DNA from: Winogradskya consettensis
GTDB lineage: Bacteria > Actinomycetota > Actinomycetes > Mycobacteriales > Micromonosporaceae
Assembly: GCF_018332715.1 (NCBI RefSeq)
Contig: NZ_BOQP01000035.1
Span: 124,001 to 188,000, forward strand
DNA: 64,000 nt
Reading direction: 5' to 3'
How positions within the stretch are numbered: the stretch's first letter is position 1; every line of letters begins with the position of its first letter. The notes under the pieces were generated by a model, which worked only from the letters and a program-made list of their open reading frames with translations, did no database searches and was not told the DNA's origin. Below, piece by piece: positions 25,337 through 34,474 of this stretch. Both the position numbers and the translations under genes were made by a program.

Positions 25337-25534
25337 AAAACCTCCCGTGGGGGAACGCGGCCACGCTCTATGGGAAACGATGGTCTTGGAAACCCCGGGC
25401 GAATCCCCCCGGGCGGGTGAAACAAACGGATGAAACTCCCGGCTCAATGGATGACCCGTCGTTTCCCGCTGCGCCGGGCCCGGGTTGGTCACATGATGTC
25501 CGCCCGGCAAATGAATATTGGAGAGACGTTCGTG
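25337..25534. other. Divergent promoter region of the Pel-like genes and the TIM-barrel hydrolase
   Basis: About 200 bases between divergent starts. It contains two direct copies of CCCCGGGCG-like sequence around 25394-25416, each holding the palindrome CCCGGG. No known riboswitch core was recognised. If transcription starts nearby, both operons have leaders of up to 150 bases. Confidence 0.45.
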
Positions 25535-26620
25535 ATGCAACGGCGCTTCGGCGCGTGGATTCGCTACGGAGATCCACTGCTGCCCGGTCAGGTCGAATTC
25601 GCCATCCAGCACTACGCAACAGCCATCCTGCAGCCCTGGGAACATGAGGCCGCGGCCGCGCTGAAGCGCGCCCGGCCGGACATGACGGTGCTCGTCTACA
25701 AGTGCCTGTCGTCCACGCGTAGTTACGAGCCCGGCCCGTACTTCACGTCGGGCTGGAGTTACCCCGAGGCGATCGCGGTCGGGGAACACCTATTCGCGCA
25801 CCGCGCCGACGGTTTCTCCCGAATTGAATGGAAGAACTATCCGCGGCATTGGCAGATGGCGGTGTGGGAGCCCGAATACCGCGAACGTTGGATCATGAAT
25901 GTGGTCGACGAACTGCGCGGCAGTGTGTGGGACGGCGTGATGGCCGACAATGACGTGTACGACGACTATTACGCGCTGGAATTCCCGCTGGCCGGTGGCA
26001 AGGAGCTCGAGGACGTACGCGGCGCCCTCGACACCCTGGTCGTCGACGCGGGCCGGGCGCTGAACGGCATCGGCAAGATCCTGGTGCCGAACATCGCCGA
26101 GTCACGGCGCGAGCCCGGCCGCTGGCAGCGCCACGCCGCGCACGGTGGCGGGTACGAGGAGGTATGGCTGGCGTGGGAGCCGGACCAGCACCTCGACACG
26201 GCGGACGTGCTCGCGCAGATGGACTGCCTGCAGGGCCCGGGCATCTGCATCGTGCGGATCGCCACGGACGGGACGGACGACCACCCCAACGTCCTGTACG
26301 GCCTCGCCGCGTTCTGGGTCTTCGGAGCCGGACGCAACGGGACGAGCTTCACCGCCACCGGGCACGACCAGTACAGCGGGACGCCGACCATCGGTGCGCT
26401 GGACTGGGATCTGGGTGACCCGCTCACGGGCATCGAACAGCATGATCACGTCCGGTACCGCGAATTCACCTTCGGCTGGGCCGCGACCCACATCGGGCCG
26501 GTCAACGGGCCCTCGGTGACGGTGGACGTCCCCGCCGGTCTCGTCGACGAGACCGGGCATCCCGCGCCCGCTGTCATCACGCTCGCCCCGCGCCGCGGCG
26601 TGCTCCTTCGCCGCGCATAG
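25535..26620 (+). CDS. Putative cytosolic TIM-barrel glycoside hydrolase
   Basis: 361 aa from ATG 25535, chosen for GGAGAG 9 bases upstream; starts further upstream (to 25430) lack a ribosome-binding site and add low-quality sequence. No signal peptide. Segments such as HYATAILQPWEHEAAAALKRARP, VLVYKCLSS, WDGVMADNDVYDDYY and GKILVPNIAESR fit a TIM barrel like the hypothetical GHL15/GH114-related hydrolases, with the acidic ADND on strand four. PelA-type hydrolases are also GH114-related, so it may process the Pel-like polymer. The assignment is from pattern only. Divergent from pelG. Confidence 0.65.
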   Translation: MQRRFGAWIRYGDPLLPGQVEFAIQHYATAILQPWEHEAAAALKRARPDMTVLVYKCLSSTRSYEPGPYFTSGWSYPEAIAVGEHLFAHRADGFSRIEWKNYPRHWQMAVWEPEYRERWIMNVVDELRGSVWDGVMADNDVYDDYYALEFPLAGGKELEDVRGALDTLVVDAGRALNGIGKILVPNIAESRREPGRWQRHAAHGGGYEEVWLAWEPDQHLDTADVLAQMDCLQGPGICIVRIATDGTDDHPNVLYGLAAFWVFGAGRNGTSFTATGHDQYSGTPTIGALDWDLGDPLTGIEQHDHVRYREFTFGWAATHIGPVNGPSVTVDVPAGLVDETGHPAPAVITLAPRRGVLLRRA

Positions 26621-26694
26621 GCCGGGCCTGAATTTACAGGTTGGCGATTCAAAACATGCCTTCGACAGTGCCGGTTTCCGCTTACGTTGATTTT

Positions 26695-28101
26695 ATGCGC
26701 GCACACCGATTTCTGGGGACCGTAGCCGCCGTCGTGACCGCGCTGACCTGCGCGGTTGCCTTACCGGCCGCGCCGGCCCTGGCGGCGAGCGACGAGACGG
26801 TGAACAATTTTCTCGTCACCACCACCGACATCCCCAACCCCGGCCGGGGATTCTTCAAGTACACCGAGACCCATCTGACCGGCGACCCGGCGAAATACGA
26901 TCCGCTCGATGCGGACAAGCTCGCGGACCAGCGGGTCCGCACTGGCGCGACGCTGATCCTGCGGTATTTCTATCTCGACGGATACCGCGCCAAGGAGACC
27001 ATCTCGTCGCGCGATCTCGGGCTGATCCGCAGCGACCTGGTCGCCGCCCGGCAGGCCGGGGTGAAGATCATCGCTCGGTTCGCCTACAGCGAGTCGTCCA
27101 GCGCGGATGCCCCGCTGGCCCTGGTGCAGAGCCACATCCGGCAGCTGGCGCCGATACTGAACGAGAACAAGGCCGTCATCGCAGCACTCCAGGCGGGCTT
27201 CGTCGGCCGCTGGGGTGAGTGGTACTACTCGGACAACTTCCTGACCGACAAGTCGAAGCCCGCGACACCCAGCGCCGCGGACTGGCAGGCCAGGGGCGCT
27301 GTCCTGAATACGTTGCTCGATGCCACGAACGCAGCGATCCCGGTTCAGGTGCGGTATCCGTCCATCAAGCAGAAGCTGCTGCCCGACTCGAACACCCCGC
27401 AGGCGAAGCGGGTGGGCATCCACAACGACTGCTTCCTGGCCGGCACCGAGGATTACGGCACCTACAAGACCAGCGCTGACCGGGACTGGCTCGCGGCTCA
27501 GGGCAACTCGGTGCTGATCGGTGGGGAGACCTGTGTGGTGAACGTTCCCCGCACCCAGTGGCCGAACGCCGCGGCGGAGTTGTCGCGGTACCACTTCACG
27601 TATCTCAACGCCGACTACCACAAGGACGTCCTGAACTCCTGGGGCGCATCCGGGCTGGCGGAGGCCAACCGCCGCCTCGGCTACCGGCTCCGGCTGGTCC
27701 AGACAACCGCGCCGGCCAAGCTCCGCACCGGAGCCACCGGTACGGTCAAGATCAAGCTGATCAACGACGGGTACGCCGCCCCGATCGGCAACCGCCCGGT
27801 CCAGCTCGTGCTCAAGGGCAACGGCGGGCGGATCAAGATCGCCATCCCGGCGGACGTCACCACGTGGACGCCGGGCCGGATGATCGAACTGGTGGCGACG
27901 TTCACCGCGCCGTCCGGCGTCGCGGACTACGACCTCTACCTGAACCTGCCCGATCCGGCGAAGGTGCTGGGCGGGGAGCTTCCCCTGGTCAACGGCGATG
28001 CGATCAATTCGGCGTACGCCATCCGGGTCGCCAACGACGGCACCTGGAACGCCAAACACGGCTGGAACGACCTCAAGAGCACGATCGGCGTCACGAAGTG
28101 A
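26695..28101 (+). CDS. Secreted DUF4832/DUF4874 family protein
   Basis: 468 aa from ATG 26695, which gives a standard signal peptide (LGTVAAVVTALTCAVALPAAPALAAS). Residues about 35-200 match DUF4874 (NPGRGFFKYTETHLTG, GVKIIARFAYSES) and the following part DUF4832 (FVGRWGEWYYSDNF, VGIHNDCFLAGTEDYGTY). The C-terminal 120 residues look like a beta-sandwich carbohydrate module. The family has a TIM-barrel-like fold and is often found in polysaccharide loci. TACGTT lies 6 bases before the ATG with TTCGAC upstream, so the message could be leaderless. Convergent with the next gene. Confidence 0.82.
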   Translation: MRAHRFLGTVAAVVTALTCAVALPAAPALAASDETVNNFLVTTTDIPNPGRGFFKYTETHLTGDPAKYDPLDADKLADQRVRTGATLILRYFYLDGYRAKETISSRDLGLIRSDLVAARQAGVKIIARFAYSESSSADAPLALVQSHIRQLAPILNENKAVIAALQAGFVGRWGEWYYSDNFLTDKSKPATPSAADWQARGAVLNTLLDATNAAIPVQVRYPSIKQKLLPDSNTPQAKRVGIHNDCFLAGTEDYGTYKTSADRDWLAAQGNSVLIGGETCVVNVPRTQWPNAAAELSRYHFTYLNADYHKDVLNSWGASGLAEANRRLGYRLRLVQTTAPAKLRTGATGTVKIKLINDGYAAPIGNRPVQLVLKGNGGRIKIAIPADVTTWTPGRMIELVATFTAPSGVADYDLYLNLPDPAKVLGGELPLVNGDAINSAYAIRVANDGTWNAKHGWNDLKSTIGVTK

Positions 28102-28426
28102 AGTCCTGGTCCTGCACCTTGGCCCGCGCGAGCCGGTCCGGACCCAGCTGGTAGGTAGGCAGGTTCAGCAGGTCCGGTGGCAGATGATGCCGGCCGCTGT
28201 CGGTCAGCTCGTCCCACGTGTTCGTCTCCGCCAGGCCGTCGAGCCACCGGCGGTGGACGTCCTCGAGGTCGACGTCCGACAGCGGCACCGGCGCGCTCAC
28301 CCCGGCGGGAGCGGCCAGCGGGGCGGGCGACCGGCGGCCCCGCCAGAGCACGGTCAGGATCGCCACGGCGGTGAGCCCGAAGACCGACCAGAGCGTGACC
28401 AGGATGGTGGTGAGGGTGAAGTCCAC
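28091..28426 (-). CDS. Small membrane-anchored protein
   Basis: 111 aa. One N-terminal transmembrane helix (about 5-28, TILVTLWSVFGLTAVAILTVLW) is followed by a cytosolic part with LEDVHRRWLDGLAETNTWDELTD. It overlaps the end of the DUF4832 gene by 11 bp in convergent orientation. No family recognised. Weak but plausible coding pattern. Confidence 0.55.
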   Translation of the reverse strand: MDFTLTTILVTLWSVFGLTAVAILTVLWRGRRSPAPLAAPAGVSAPVPLSDVDLEDVHRRWLDGLAETNTWDELTDSGRHHLPPDLLNLPTYQLGPDRLARAKVQDQDFTS

Positions 28427-28635
28427 ACATCGACCGTATGCGGGACAACGCGCTGTGGCACTGCGCAGCTAACCGCTACGGGGTCAGTGGCTCGGTCAGG
28501 TTTTCACAGCCGTTTCTCGCAAATTATGGCGCACACTTCCCGGCTACGCCGCCCGGTTCCGCGATAACAACCGGTCAGGTGGTTCCCTCCGGGTTTCCCG
28601 GGCCCCACCGCCCCCTCCTGCCGCAATGTTGAGGC

Positions 28636-29232
28636 ATGCGACAGCCTCTTGTTGAGCAGAGATCCCAGCTCAGAGCGCTGACGGTCGACCTGGAACTGAT
28701 CCTGGCGGTCTGCAACGGCGAGGACGCGATCCGCGAGCAGCTGGCCGCCGCGACGACGTGGCTGCTGGCGCTCGGCGTGGCCGCCGGGGTGGCGGTCGTC
28801 GACCGGGGGTCCAGCGACCGGACCATCGAGGCCGTTGACGAGTTCGCGGTCCGGACGCTGGTGCCGGTGCGGATCCTCGGCTGCTCGGCGTCCGGCTGGG
28901 GGGCCGCCGCGCTACGTGGAGTTCGTACCAGCCGGGCCCGGTTCGTGGTCTTCACCGAGACGCCGGATCTCGCCGGCCGGATCCGGGAGCTCGACCACGC
29001 GGTCCGGGTGCTCGACGGTGGTCAGCACATCGTGTGTCTCGGGCCTGCCGGCCGACGGCTCACAGTGCTCCAGCGGGCCGTCGCGGAACTGCTCTTCAGC
29101 GACGAGCTGCCCGACGACGCGGGTTTCGTGCCCCGGCTGCGTGACATTCCGCGGCACGCCGGGATCAGGATGGCCGCGCACGGCAGCAGCCGGGCCACCG
29201 CCGTGGACGCCACGCTGGTCAGGTCGCGGTAA
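28636..29232 (+). CDS. Short GT2-like protein lacking the DxD motif
   Basis: 198 aa. The first half follows a family-2 glycosyltransferase A-fold (LILAVCNGEDAIREQL, VVDRGSSDRTIEAVDEF, GWGAAALRGVRTSRARFVVF), but the metal-binding DxD is replaced by TETPD and the acceptor half is missing. It may be non-catalytic, a regulatory partner of the next GT4, or a shortened remnant. It begins a five-gene block, with the next gene only 5 bp away. Confidence 0.65.
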   Translation: MRQPLVEQRSQLRALTVDLELILAVCNGEDAIREQLAAATTWLLALGVAAGVAVVDRGSSDRTIEAVDEFAVRTLVPVRILGCSASGWGAAALRGVRTSRARFVVFTETPDLAGRIRELDHAVRVLDGGQHIVCLGPAGRRLTVLQRAVAELLFSDELPDDAGFVPRLRDIPRHAGIRMAAHGSSRATAVDATLVRSR

Positions 29233-29236
29233 CTTC

Positions 29237-30736
29237 GTGAAACGTCGATATCGGGGTACGCCCGGAGAGCACGTCGTCTGGCTCAACTTCAAGGACGGGA
29301 GCCATCCGTACGGCGGCGGCGCCGAGGAGTACATGCACCAGGTGACCGCCCGGATGGTCGACGCCGGTCAGCGCGTCACCATCGTCACGTCCCGTCCGCG
29401 CGGGGCGGCTCGGCGCACCCACGTCCGAGGGGCGGCCGTGCGGCGGATGGGCAACGCGTACACCGTCTATCCGCTGGCGCTGCTGTGGTTGCTGCGGAAC
29501 CGCCGGGCCATCGACGCCATTGTGGACGCCTGCAACGGCATTCCGTTCTTCTCGCCGCTGGCGGTCGGCCGGCGGGTCCCCGTCGTCGTGCTCATCCATC
29601 ACGTGCACCAGGCAATGTTCCATCAGCATTTCCGGTTTCCGGTGGCGCAGATCGGGCGGTGGATCGAGCGGGTCGGTAACCGGGTCGTCTATGGCGTACG
29701 CACGATTGCGGTTGTCTCGCCGTCCTCGCGTACCGAGGTGCGCAAGGTCCTGGGTCTGATCGGTCCTGTGCATGTCGCCGCCAACGGCCAGGAACCGCTG
29801 CTCGTGCCCGGTGCCACCCGCAGCGAGGTGCCCCGGATCGTCTGTGTCGGCCGGCTTGCGCCGCACAAACGCTGGGACCTGCTGCTGCGTGCCCTGCCCC
29901 GGATCGCCGAGCTGATCCCCGACGTCGAGCTGCACCTGGTCGGTGACGGCCCGTGCCGCGCGGAGCTGACCGCACTGATCGCCGAGCTCGGCATCGGGGA
30001 CCGCGTCACCCTGCACGGACGTCTCGAGAACAGCCATCGCAACCGGCTGCTCGCCGCGGGCTGGCTGACCGTCTGCACGTCGGAGGTCGAGGGCTGGGGG
30101 CTGGCGGTGACCGAGGCGATGAGCCTGGGCGTACCCGCGGTGGTACTCGCCTCTCCCGGCCTGCGCGACTGCGTACGTAACCAGCTCACCGGCTGGGTCG
30201 TCGCCCGGCCGCAGCACCTCGCCGGGCAGATCACGTCCGCGCTGATCGAGCTGGAGGACACGGCGGTCGCGGCGCTCTGGGCCCGCCGGTGCCGGGCCTG
30301 GGCCGGCCGCTTCACCTGGGACGCCACCACCGACCGGCTGATCGGGCTGCTCGCCGGGGAGGACGCCCGGCGCGCGAACCCGGACCAGCGCGAGATCTGC
30401 GACCTCTCCACGGTGGTCGACCTGCCCGTCCACCTCGCCGCCCGGATCGACTACACCCGGCTCAGCGACGTCGACCAGGTCGACTGGGACCTGCCGGACC
30501 CCGCCGACGCCGGATCCATGCGGGTACGCCTGCTGCTAGCCGGATACGACGAGTGCGACGCGACCGCGCTGCTGCAACGCGCCGGCGTCGACACCGAACC
30601 GCCGACCACCTGGATCTGGGTGGCGCGCCCAGCTGACCTGCTCGGCTGGAAACGCGTCGCGGGGCAGCGCGCCGCCGATCTGCGCACCTACTTCAAGCAC
30701 CAGGCCGGGGTCGGCACGGGGATGGGGAGAGTATGA
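29237..30736 (+). CDS. GT4 glycosyltransferase with C-terminal extension
   Basis: 499 aa from GTG 29237. GT-B fold: N-terminal GGGAEEYMHQVTARMVDAGQRV, central VCVGRLAPHKRWDLLLRAL, and EVEGWGLAVTEAMSLGVPAVV (E-x7-E). The last 120 residues after the GT domain (SDVDQVDWDLPDPADAG...) are an unusual extension. It likely adds a hexose to a lipid-linked intermediate of the second polysaccharide. It overlaps the following SGNH gene by ATGA. Confidence 0.85.
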   Translation: MKRRYRGTPGEHVVWLNFKDGSHPYGGGAEEYMHQVTARMVDAGQRVTIVTSRPRGAARRTHVRGAAVRRMGNAYTVYPLALLWLLRNRRAIDAIVDACNGIPFFSPLAVGRRVPVVVLIHHVHQAMFHQHFRFPVAQIGRWIERVGNRVVYGVRTIAVVSPSSRTEVRKVLGLIGPVHVAANGQEPLLVPGATRSEVPRIVCVGRLAPHKRWDLLLRALPRIAELIPDVELHLVGDGPCRAELTALIAELGIGDRVTLHGRLENSHRNRLLAAGWLTVCTSEVEGWGLAVTEAMSLGVPAVVLASPGLRDCVRNQLTGWVVARPQHLAGQITSALIELEDTAVAALWARRCRAWAGRFTWDATTDRLIGLLAGEDARRANPDQREICDLSTVVDLPVHLAARIDYTRLSDVDQVDWDLPDPADAGSMRVRLLLAGYDECDATALLQRAGVDTEPPTTWIWVARPADLLGWKRVAGQRAADLRTYFKHQAGVGTGMGRV

Positions 30737-31443
30737 GACTGGCCGTCCTGGGCGACAGTCACGCGGCGGGGCTCGGTGTCTACGGGCGGTCGTATGCCGT
30801 ACGTCTCGCCGACCGCCTCGGTGCCGACCTGCTGCCGCTGGCCCGCACCACGCAGACCGTCGACGAGATCGGCGGCGACGAGCTGCTGCGGTTGCGTGCC
30901 TTCGCGCCTACCGCGGTGATCGTCGCGTTCGGGGCCGCCGAGGGTTTCGTGCATCCGAGCCGGGTGCTGCAGCGGCTGCTCGACCGGTTCGCGCCGCGGA
31001 GCTGGCACGGGCTCGAGCCGCGGCCGTACTACTCGCGCAAGCGGGCACGCCGGTGGCGTCAGCGGGTGGTGTCCGGCGCGAAGGTGCTGGTCAAGCGGGC
31101 GCTCATCGTTATGGGTGGTGGGTTCCAGCGGTTGCCGTCGCCGGAGTTCGAGGATCATCTGCTGGCGTTGCTGGCTTCGCTCGAGCCGGGCGTACCCAAG
31201 ATCCTCGTGGGGTTGTGGCGGGTCGATGATCGGGCGTTCCCTCGGTCCAACGCCCGGTTGCGCGACAACGACGAGATCCTGCGCACGATCGCCTCGGGCC
31301 GGGCCGACGTCATCCATGTGCCCACGTGGGATGCGGTGGGGGCGGGGGATTTTCTGGAGGACGGCGCTCATCTGAACGATCGGGGGCATGACCGGGTTGC
31401 GGGGCTCATCCTGCGTCAGCTCGAGCTGGTGGAGACGTCATGA
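30733..31443 (+). CDS. SGNH/GDSL-type hydrolase
   Basis: 236 aa, ATGA overlap with the GT4. Block I VLGDSHAAGLGVYG holds the nucleophile Ser; block V DGAHLNDRGHDRVA holds the Asp-His pair. There is no signal peptide, so it acts in the cytosol, perhaps as a deacetylase or esterase on an intermediate of the polysaccharide built by its neighbours. The next gene again overlaps by ATGA. Confidence 0.82.
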   Translation: MRLAVLGDSHAAGLGVYGRSYAVRLADRLGADLLPLARTTQTVDEIGGDELLRLRAFAPTAVIVAFGAAEGFVHPSRVLQRLLDRFAPRSWHGLEPRPYYSRKRARRWRQRVVSGAKVLVKRALIVMGGGFQRLPSPEFEDHLLALLASLEPGVPKILVGLWRVDDRAFPRSNARLRDNDEILRTIASGRADVIHVPTWDAVGAGDFLEDGAHLNDRGHDRVAGLILRQLELVETS

Positions 31444-33086
31444 CGCTGGTGCTGGCGCGGCCACGCGTTGCGGCTTCCAGACGCGACAGAACGCCCATGG
31501 TCTTCGCGCTCGGGCTCGTGGTCGCTGCCGCCGCGTACCTGATCAATCTGCGGGGCGGGCTCGACTTCGACCTCGACGAGGTCATGTACACGATCGCCGG
31601 GCAGAACGTCGCCACCGCCGACTCGGTCTCGTGGACCAGCGAACCCACCGCCGTGCACCCGCCGCTGCATTTCCTGCTGCTCGGTGGGTGGTTGCTGCTC
31701 ACCGGCACGGAACACAGCAGCATCACCGAGGCGCTCTACACCGCGCGGTACCTCGGGGCGCTGTTCAGCGTGCTGACCGTCGCTCTGGTCGGGCTCATGG
31801 CCAGGCGCTACACGCGTAACGCGTGGCTGGTCGGGGCGGCGATGCTGCTCGCCACGTTCGACGGGTTCCTGCTGCGCTTCGGGCGTACCGGGATGATCGA
31901 ACCGACCGCGGCCTTCGCCGGGCTGCTGGTCGTCTATCTCGCGGTGCGGCTGCGGGACGCGGGCAGCCCCGCCTACATCGGTGTCGTGGGCCTCGCCTCC
32001 GGGATCGCGTTGCTGGTCAAGGAGCCGCTGCTGTTCACGGTCGGGGTGCCGCTGCTCGCCGCGGTCCTCGAACGGGACTGGGTGTTCTTCCGCCGCGCGA
32101 CCGCCGCCGCCCTCGCCGGCGGACTGATCTGGGCCACGTTCCCGGTATGGGCGACACTGAACGGCGCCGCCGGCTGGTGGTGGTCCGAGCACGACACCAG
32201 CCTCAGCCGGCTCGCCGGATTCCTGCAGGTCAGCGGGCTCAACCGGACCGGTGTGTCCGCCACCGGGGTCTTCGGGGACACGTTCCGGACGTACGCCGGC
32301 GGCTATCTCATCTTCGCGACCGGTGCCGTGGGCCTGCTCGTCCTCGTGTGGCGCGGCGGCCTGTTCCACAAGCGACGGCTGAACTCCCGGGATGCCTCGC
32401 TGGTCGCGTTCGGGGCGCTCAGTTACGGGTTCCTCGCGTACTGCGTCCTGGTCGGTCAGGCGAACGAGCAGCTCTCGGTCTACTCGGTGACCGCCTCGGT
32501 CCTGCTCACCGTCCTGGCCCGGGGTCCCGCGCCCCGCCTGACGATCGTGGTCGTCGCGTTGGCAGGCATTGTGTTGTGGGTCCTGAACGTCGTCTTCGTT
32601 CATGACGACGGCACCTCGCGGATGGGCGCCTACCTGACCCGGACCATGTCCTGCGCACCGGTCAACGTCACCGGGAACGCCCTGCGCTGGGCGCCGGCGC
32701 TGCCCCGGAACCACGTCGAGTCGTTCACCGACGGCGGTTTGGCGTTGCGGTCCGGCATCCGGCTCTTCCTGCTCTCCCCGAAAGACAGCAGGATGAGGTA
32801 CGGCGTGAGCTCCCCGACGCTCGACGGTTTCGTCCGCGCCTACGGGACGCTCGTCCAGTCGTACCCGAGCCGCCGCTACGAACGCATCGAACTCTGGACG
32901 CTGCCCACCGCGACCCCGGCCTTCCGCGAATGCGGCAACACCCGCCCGGCCGCCTCACCCCACGCGTCAGCACGCCTCTTCCTGACGATCGCCGGCGGCA
33001 CGATGGGTGTCATCGCCCTCTCCATGTACGCATGGCACGTGACGATCCGTCGCCGGGAGTGGGCCCGCCATTGGGCCAAACGATGA
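31440..33086 (+). CDS. GT-C glycosyltransferase (GT39-like)
   Basis: 548 aa with about eleven membrane segments. The first external loop has DFDLDEVMY, the acidic pair of polyprenyl-phosphate-sugar transferases, followed by AVHPPLHFLLLGGWLLLTG. It is the second GT-C enzyme in the window (compare 9171-10724) and probably decorates the second polymer outside the membrane. ATGA overlap on both sides ties it to the SGNH hydrolase and the flippase. Confidence 0.83.
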   Translation: MTLVLARPRVAASRRDRTPMVFALGLVVAAAAYLINLRGGLDFDLDEVMYTIAGQNVATADSVSWTSEPTAVHPPLHFLLLGGWLLLTGTEHSSITEALYTARYLGALFSVLTVALVGLMARRYTRNAWLVGAAMLLATFDGFLLRFGRTGMIEPTAAFAGLLVVYLAVRLRDAGSPAYIGVVGLASGIALLVKEPLLFTVGVPLLAAVLERDWVFFRRATAAALAGGLIWATFPVWATLNGAAGWWWSEHDTSLSRLAGFLQVSGLNRTGVSATGVFGDTFRTYAGGYLIFATGAVGLLVLVWRGGLFHKRRLNSRDASLVAFGALSYGFLAYCVLVGQANEQLSVYSVTASVLLTVLARGPAPRLTIVVVALAGIVLWVLNVVFVHDDGTSRMGAYLTRTMSCAPVNVTGNALRWAPALPRNHVESFTDGGLALRSGIRLFLLSPKDSRMRYGVSSPTLDGFVRAYGTLVQSYPSRRYERIELWTLPTATPAFRECGNTRPAASPHASARLFLTIAGGTMGVIALSMYAWHVTIRRREWARHWAKR

Positions 33087-34429
33087 CCACACTGGCCGAA
33101 GCCCCACCCGTCCGCACCGGCGCGGGCTGGCTGATGCTCGCCACCACCGCCTCCGGCCTGGTCAACTACGCGTACGCCCTGCTCCTCACGCGCGGCCTGA
33201 CCCCGGCCGAATACGCGGCCTTCGCCGGCGGCCAGGCCCTCCTTCTCGTCCGAGCGACCATCTCGGCGGCCGGCATCCCGTGGATCCTCGCCCGCGAGCT
33301 CGCCCAGCCCGGAACCGACCGTTTTCTGGTGACGACGTTCGCGTTCTGGGCCAACCTCGCCCTCGGCGGCATCCTGACCGTGGTCATCGGCGGTCTCGTC
33401 CTCACCTTCGCAGGGTTCCGGGAAGCCGTGGTGGTCGCCCTCGCCTCACTGGTCATGTCGGTGGGCTCGACCAGCATGGGCTTCCTGCAGGGCACCGCCC
33501 GCATGTCCCGGATGGCCGCCCTCTTCGCCCTCGAGGCCGTGACCAAGGTGGCGGTCGGCACGGCCCTCGTCTTCGTCGCGCACCTCGGTTCGGCCGGAGC
33601 ACTTGCGGGTTTCGTCGCGGGCAGCCTGGTCCTGCTCACCCCGCTGCCGCTCTACCGCCACCTCGTCGGGCGCCCGGCAGTGGCCCATACCTCGTTCCTG
33701 CGCGGCGCCCTGCGCCAGACCCGCCTGCAAGGAGCCGTCGCTGTCATCGCGGCGACCGACACCGTGCTCGCCGCTGTGCTCGGCGCTCCCGCTTACCAGG
33801 CGGCATCAGCTCTGGGCCGGGTCCCGTTGTTCGCCTCCAACGCGGTGGCGACGGCGGCATTTCCGTTGCTCGGGTCGCCGTTGTCGAAGGCTGCCGCGCT
33901 CCGGTCGTACTTATTGGTGGGGCTTTTTCTGACCGGCGCGATGATCACCTTGCCGGCGGCATTACGCTCGGCGCTCTTCCCGGCGACGTTCGCCGCGATC
34001 GGTGAATGGCTGCCGTATGCCGCGATCCTCGGCCTGGCGATCGGGCTGCTCAACCTCTGCGTCAGTTTCCTGCAGGCCGGCACCGGCTCATCCGCGCCGG
34101 TGGTCATTCTCGCGGCGGCCTGTCTGGGACTGGTCGCGCTGAGCGGTGCGGCCTTCGGCGTGGCCGGGCTCGCATGGGGGTCGGCCTTGTTCATGCTGCT
34201 CGCGGTCGCAGCTCTGGCATTCCATTCGTCTGTACGCCCAGGGTGGCGTGCTCTGCTCGGTTGCCGCCGGAACCTTCGCGACCTGAGCGGCGTCCTGGCC
34301 CTGATGTGCCTCCTGGGCCTGGCGACCAACCCGGCCCTCTGGCTCGCCGTCGTTGCCATCGGCGGCCTGGCAGTGCTGGCCCTCGCCTTCCCCGAATTCG
34401 CACCGCGCCGGGGTTTCGCTCAACGCTGA
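33083..34429 (+). CDS. Wzx-like polysaccharide flippase (MOP superfamily)
   Basis: 448 aa from ATG 33083 (ATGA overlap). About twelve to fourteen membrane helices. N-terminal LMLATTASGLVNYAYALLLTRGLTPAEYAAFAGGQALL is the hallmark of polysaccharide-biosynthesis MOP transporters. It should flip lipid-linked repeat units made by the preceding glycosyltransferases. No Wzy polymerase or Wzz co-polymerase is seen beside it. Last gene of the block. Confidence 0.82.
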   Translation: MTTLAEAPPVRTGAGWLMLATTASGLVNYAYALLLTRGLTPAEYAAFAGGQALLLVRATISAAGIPWILARELAQPGTDRFLVTTFAFWANLALGGILTVVIGGLVLTFAGFREAVVVALASLVMSVGSTSMGFLQGTARMSRMAALFALEAVTKVAVGTALVFVAHLGSAGALAGFVAGSLVLLTPLPLYRHLVGRPAVAHTSFLRGALRQTRLQGAVAVIAATDTVLAAVLGAPAYQAASALGRVPLFASNAVATAAFPLLGSPLSKAAALRSYLLVGLFLTGAMITLPAALRSALFPATFAAIGEWLPYAAILGLAIGLLNLCVSFLQAGTGSSAPVVILAAACLGLVALSGAAFGVAGLAWGSALFMLLAVAALAFHSSVRPGWRALLGCRRNLRDLSGVLALMCLLGLATNPALWLAVVAIGGLAVLALAFPEFAPRRGFAQR

Positions 34430-34474
34430 TTCTGCGGGACCACCCGGCTCTCACCATTGATTATCGTCATTTGG

